From positions 1-33,684 of the forward strand of contig JANSLP010000340.1 in NCBI GenBank assembly GCA_029298735.1: a stretch of 33,684 bases of DNA. The letters run 5' to 3'. The notes under the pieces were generated by a model. The model ran no database searches. It was not told the DNA's origin and saw only the letters and a program-made list of their open reading frames with translations. This DNA is from Ophiostoma sp. CBS 140.51. Lineage: Eukaryota; Ascomycota; Sordariomycetes; Ophiostomatales; Ophiostomataceae. The translations under genes were made by a program, and so were the position numbers. Below are positions 30,989-33,684 of the stretch, piece after piece; the first letter of the stretch is position 1, and every line of letters starts with the position of its first letter.

Positions 30989-33193
30989 ATGGCTTCCCGC
31001 GAACCCAACTTCAAGCGCGAAGATGAGGAGGAGATTGATGACGAGGTCGATGAGCTGGTATGACGTCTTTTTCACGATCGAGAGAAGAAATACAGTCTAC
31101 AGAGCACCCACTAACACATCCAGAGCTACAAATCGCAAAAGGATGCCGTCATCTTTGCCATTGACGTAAGCGCGTCGATGCTGGAGAAGCCGCCGCCGAG
31201 CAAGTCGCGCAAGGCCGACCAGGACAGCGCAGTCTCTGCCGCGCTGCGATGCGCATACCAGATCATGCAGCAGCGGATCATTACGCAGCCCAAGGACATG
31301 ATGGGCATCTTACTGTTTGGCACGGAAAAGTCCAAGTTTCGGCCATCGGAGGACGACGACAAGGATGGCGGCGGAGACGACAGCAGCATCAGCAAAGAGA
31401 CGCAAAACGGTGGCCTGGCGTCCATCAGACACCATGGACCAGGCTATCCCCACTGCTACCTGTTCCTGGACCTCGATGTGCCGGCCGCCGAGGACGTGAA
31501 CGCACTCAAGACGCTGGTCGAGGAGGGCGAGGACCCAGACGATGTGCTGACGCCAGCATCGCCCTCCAACGGCGTGGCCATGGCCAATGTGCTGTTCTGC
31601 GCCAACCAGGTGTTTACGACGAATGCGGCCAACTTTGGGTCGCGGCGGCTATTCATCATTACGGACAACGACGACCCGCATTCGGGCGACAAGGCGGCGC
31701 GGGCAGCAGCAGCTGTGCGTGCCAAGGACTTGTACGACTTGGGCGTCATTATTGAGCTGTTCCCCATCAGCCGCCAGGACCAGCCCAAGTTTGATCTGAC
31801 CAAATTCTACGACGACATCATCTACCGCGATGCTGCAGACCAGGCGGCTCTTGAAGGAGGAGGAGGAGCCAAGGCGGGCGACAACGACAACGTGGCCAAG
31901 GCGTCCGATCGGGTCTCGACGTCCAAATCGGGCGACGGCCTGACACTTCTGGCTTCGCTCGTGTCCAACATCAGCGCTAAACAGACACCTAAACGGTCCT
32001 ATTTCTCGAACTTGACGTTTGAGATTGCACCAGGACTCGACATCTCCGTCAAGGGCTACATCCTGCTGAATCGCCAAAAACCAGCGCGGACATGCTACGT
32101 GTGGCTCGGCGGCGAGCGCGCCCAAATTGCAACCAGCCAGACCACACGCGTCGATGCCGAGTCGGCACGTACCATTGAGGCCGGCGAGACCAAGAAGGCA
32201 TACAAGTTTGGCGGTGAGTACGTCTACTTTGCGCCAGACGAGCTCAAAGTGCTCAAGGAGTGGTCGTTCCCCGACGGCTGGAAGGGTAAAGGGCTACGCA
32301 TCATTGGCTTCAAGCCGCGTGTGCTGATCCCCCCATGGGCGTCCGTCAAACGGTCGACCTTTATCTACCCAAGCGAGGAGGACTACGTGGGCTCGACGCG
32401 CGTGTTTTCGGCACTGTGGCAGAAGCTGCGCAAGTCGGACAAGGTGGCCATTGCCTGGTTTGTGCCGCGGGCCAACGCCAACCCTTTGCTCGTGGCCATT
32501 ATGCCGTCCGGTGGTGGTCCTGCCGAGGGTGAGGAGGGTGAAGAGGTTGAAGGGTACGCCAACCCCATGCAGCTGCCAGCCGGTCTCTGGCTGTACCCCC
32601 TGCCGTTTGCCGAGGACATTCGCCGCGTCGACGACCGGCCACCACCAACGACGTCCGACCGCCTCACCGATCTCATGAAGCCTATTGTTGAGAATCTGTT
32701 CTTGCCAAAGACTGTTTACAACCCGTCCAAATACCCCAACCCGTCGCTGCAGTGGCACTACAAGATTCTGCAGACACTCGCCCTCGAGGATGAGGTGCCC
32801 GAAAAACCGGAGGACCTGACCCTGCCCAAATACAAGGCCATTGCTAAGCGTGTCGGTGGCAGCCTAGCCGAGCTCAAGGGTGTCATTGATGAAGAGGCGC
32901 GCGAGCTCATGTCGAAGCGGGCCGTCAAGCGGGGCGGTGACAGCGACGACGAAGCTACCAGCAAGCCACTGGCAAAACGGCCCAAGAAGGCGGCTGGAGC
33001 GGCAGCAGGCGGTGCTGGTGGCTCTGGCAAGATGACGGCCAAAGAGCTGCGTGCCGCCGTGGACAACGACAAGCTGCAGTCGTTGCAGGTGGCCGTGCTC
33101 AAGGAGATTCTGGCGGCGCGGGACCAGCCAACGTCGGGCAGAAAAGCAGATCTCATTGAGCGCATTGAGCAATGGGTAGAGGCCAACATGTAG
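30989..33193 (+). CDS. ku70: Ku70, DNA-end-binding subunit of the Ku heterodimer
   Basis: Two exons (30989-31057, 31124-33193) with a 66-nt intron (donor GTATGA, branch CTAAC, acceptor ATCCAG) give 712 residues. An acidic N-terminus (EDEEEIDDEVDEL) leads into the von Willebrand A-like domain (DAVIFAIDVSASM; FITDNDDP). The Ku core beta-barrel follows from about residue 305 (FEIAPGLDISVKGYILLN, and TFIYPSEEDYVGSTRVFSAL), then the C-terminal arm (NPSLQWHYKILQTLALED). A basic KRPKKAAG-type linker precedes a SAP domain (about 677-711). Ku70-Ku80 threads onto broken DNA ends and starts non-homologous end joining; it also acts at telomeres. The protein is somewhat longer than typical fungal Ku70, owing to an acid/Gly-rich loop in the A domain (around DDDKDGGGDD), a Gly/Asp-rich insert near 266-278 and the Ala/Gly linker before SAP. 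The ATG at 30989 is followed directly by the family-typical acidic leader. Confidence 0.95.
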
Positions 33194-33684
33194 GAGAGCT
33201 GCTGTGTTGTATTTTGTTTTTATTTTCGGTTTATTGTACACTACAAAAGGGGCCAGAAAGGAGGCTGATAAAGCCGGTATGAACAAATCAATGAATTATG
33301 GTTTTACTACATCGAAAATTGTGTGTGCTTCTTTTTTCGTGACTACGGGCAATCGGCATGCCATGGTAGTTGTCAAAGGTTGAAAGGAAATGCCGCCTTG
33401 TATTTACGAATACAGGAGCAACAGTCTACGGTTATATACTAACAGTCTGTTGGGCCAGATGACGGCAGGGACCGATTTGTTGGAGTCGTGCCCTTCATAT
33501 GCTTCTTTTAAGAAAAATACAACATGGAGCATGTCTTTAAGAACTTGTTCCCCCCCTCCCCCCCCACCCAGCGCTTTAATTCTTCATTTTTTTTTTTTTT
33601 TTTTTTGCTTCATTTTCTGGCATTCAGCCTCGTCGAGGACGACTCTCCCCTTATATACTAATAGAAAAAAACTCCTGTACAAAA
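33194..33684. other. ku70 3' flank with homopolymer runs
   Basis: No gene is seen. AT-rich 3' flank with C runs (33550-33556 and 33558-33565) and a 20-base T run (33587-33606). The window ends before any further gene appears. Confidence 0.6.

Noticed and set aside
33550..33606. C-run and T-run as a possible terminator or telomere-like sequence
   Set aside because: Simple homopolymers in AT-rich 3' flank; no TTAGGG-type repeats and no evidence of a chromosome end.

Overview
This is a gene-dense window of nuclear DNA from a filamentous ascomycete (Pezizomycotina). The Sordariomycetes, perhaps an Ophiostomatales/Sporothrix-like fungus, fit best, but I cannot prove that from sequence alone. The evidence is short introns (mostly 61-118 nt, apart from a 167-nt one in rer1) with GTRNGY-type donors, CTAAC-like branch points and pyrimidine-rich acceptors. 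Coding regions are GC-rich and ascomycete-type, intergenic DNA is AT/pyrimidine-rich, and there are no operons, bacterial ribosome-binding sites or prophage genes.

Layout from left to right: an AT-rich edge (1-345). A GT90/CAP10-type glycosyltransferase (+, 1246-3223). The Paf1 subunit of the RNA polymerase II elongation complex (-, 3998-5620). The Golgi-to-ER retrieval receptor Rer1 (-, 6616-7505). A mitochondrial enoyl-CoA hydratase (+, 8767-9720), divergent from rer1. A very large RING / triple ZZ-like finger / SH3 protein (+, 11384-14955). A mitochondrial cysteine-synthase-like PLP enzyme (+, 15791-16969). An unrecognised, probably mitochondrial fungal protein (-, 17384-19701) with an unusually long first intron. 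The mitochondrial ribosomal protein bL19m/Img1 (+, 20749-21667). A Trk-type potassium transporter (-, 22207-25182) with a 3.6-kb gene-free upstream region. Ferrochelatase (-, 28758-30149), divergent from Ku70 (+, 30989-33193), the end-joining DNA-end-binding subunit with a C-terminal SAP domain.

Most genes are housekeeping and do not form a functional cluster. Five of the eleven proteins carry, or are expected to carry, mitochondrial presequences (enoyl-CoA hydratase, cysteine synthase, the unknown protein, Img1, ferrochelatase), but neighbouring genes are independently transcribed. Gene models were built by hand from splice signals and reading-frame continuity. Ten of the eleven models contain at least one intron; only the cysteine synthase is intronless.

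I found no clear novel multi-gene system. The points most worth a second look are: a roughly 530-nt stretch with no GT dinucleotide on the transcribed strand inside the predicted 872-nt intron of the unknown mitochondrial gene; the RING-ZZ-like-SH3 architecture; a perfect inverted pair of CRE-like sites upstream of the beta-oxidation gene; a stop-free, multiple-of-three intron in paf1; and the long gene-free upstream region of the potassium transporter. No tRNA, rRNA, CRISPR array or intact transposon was found.
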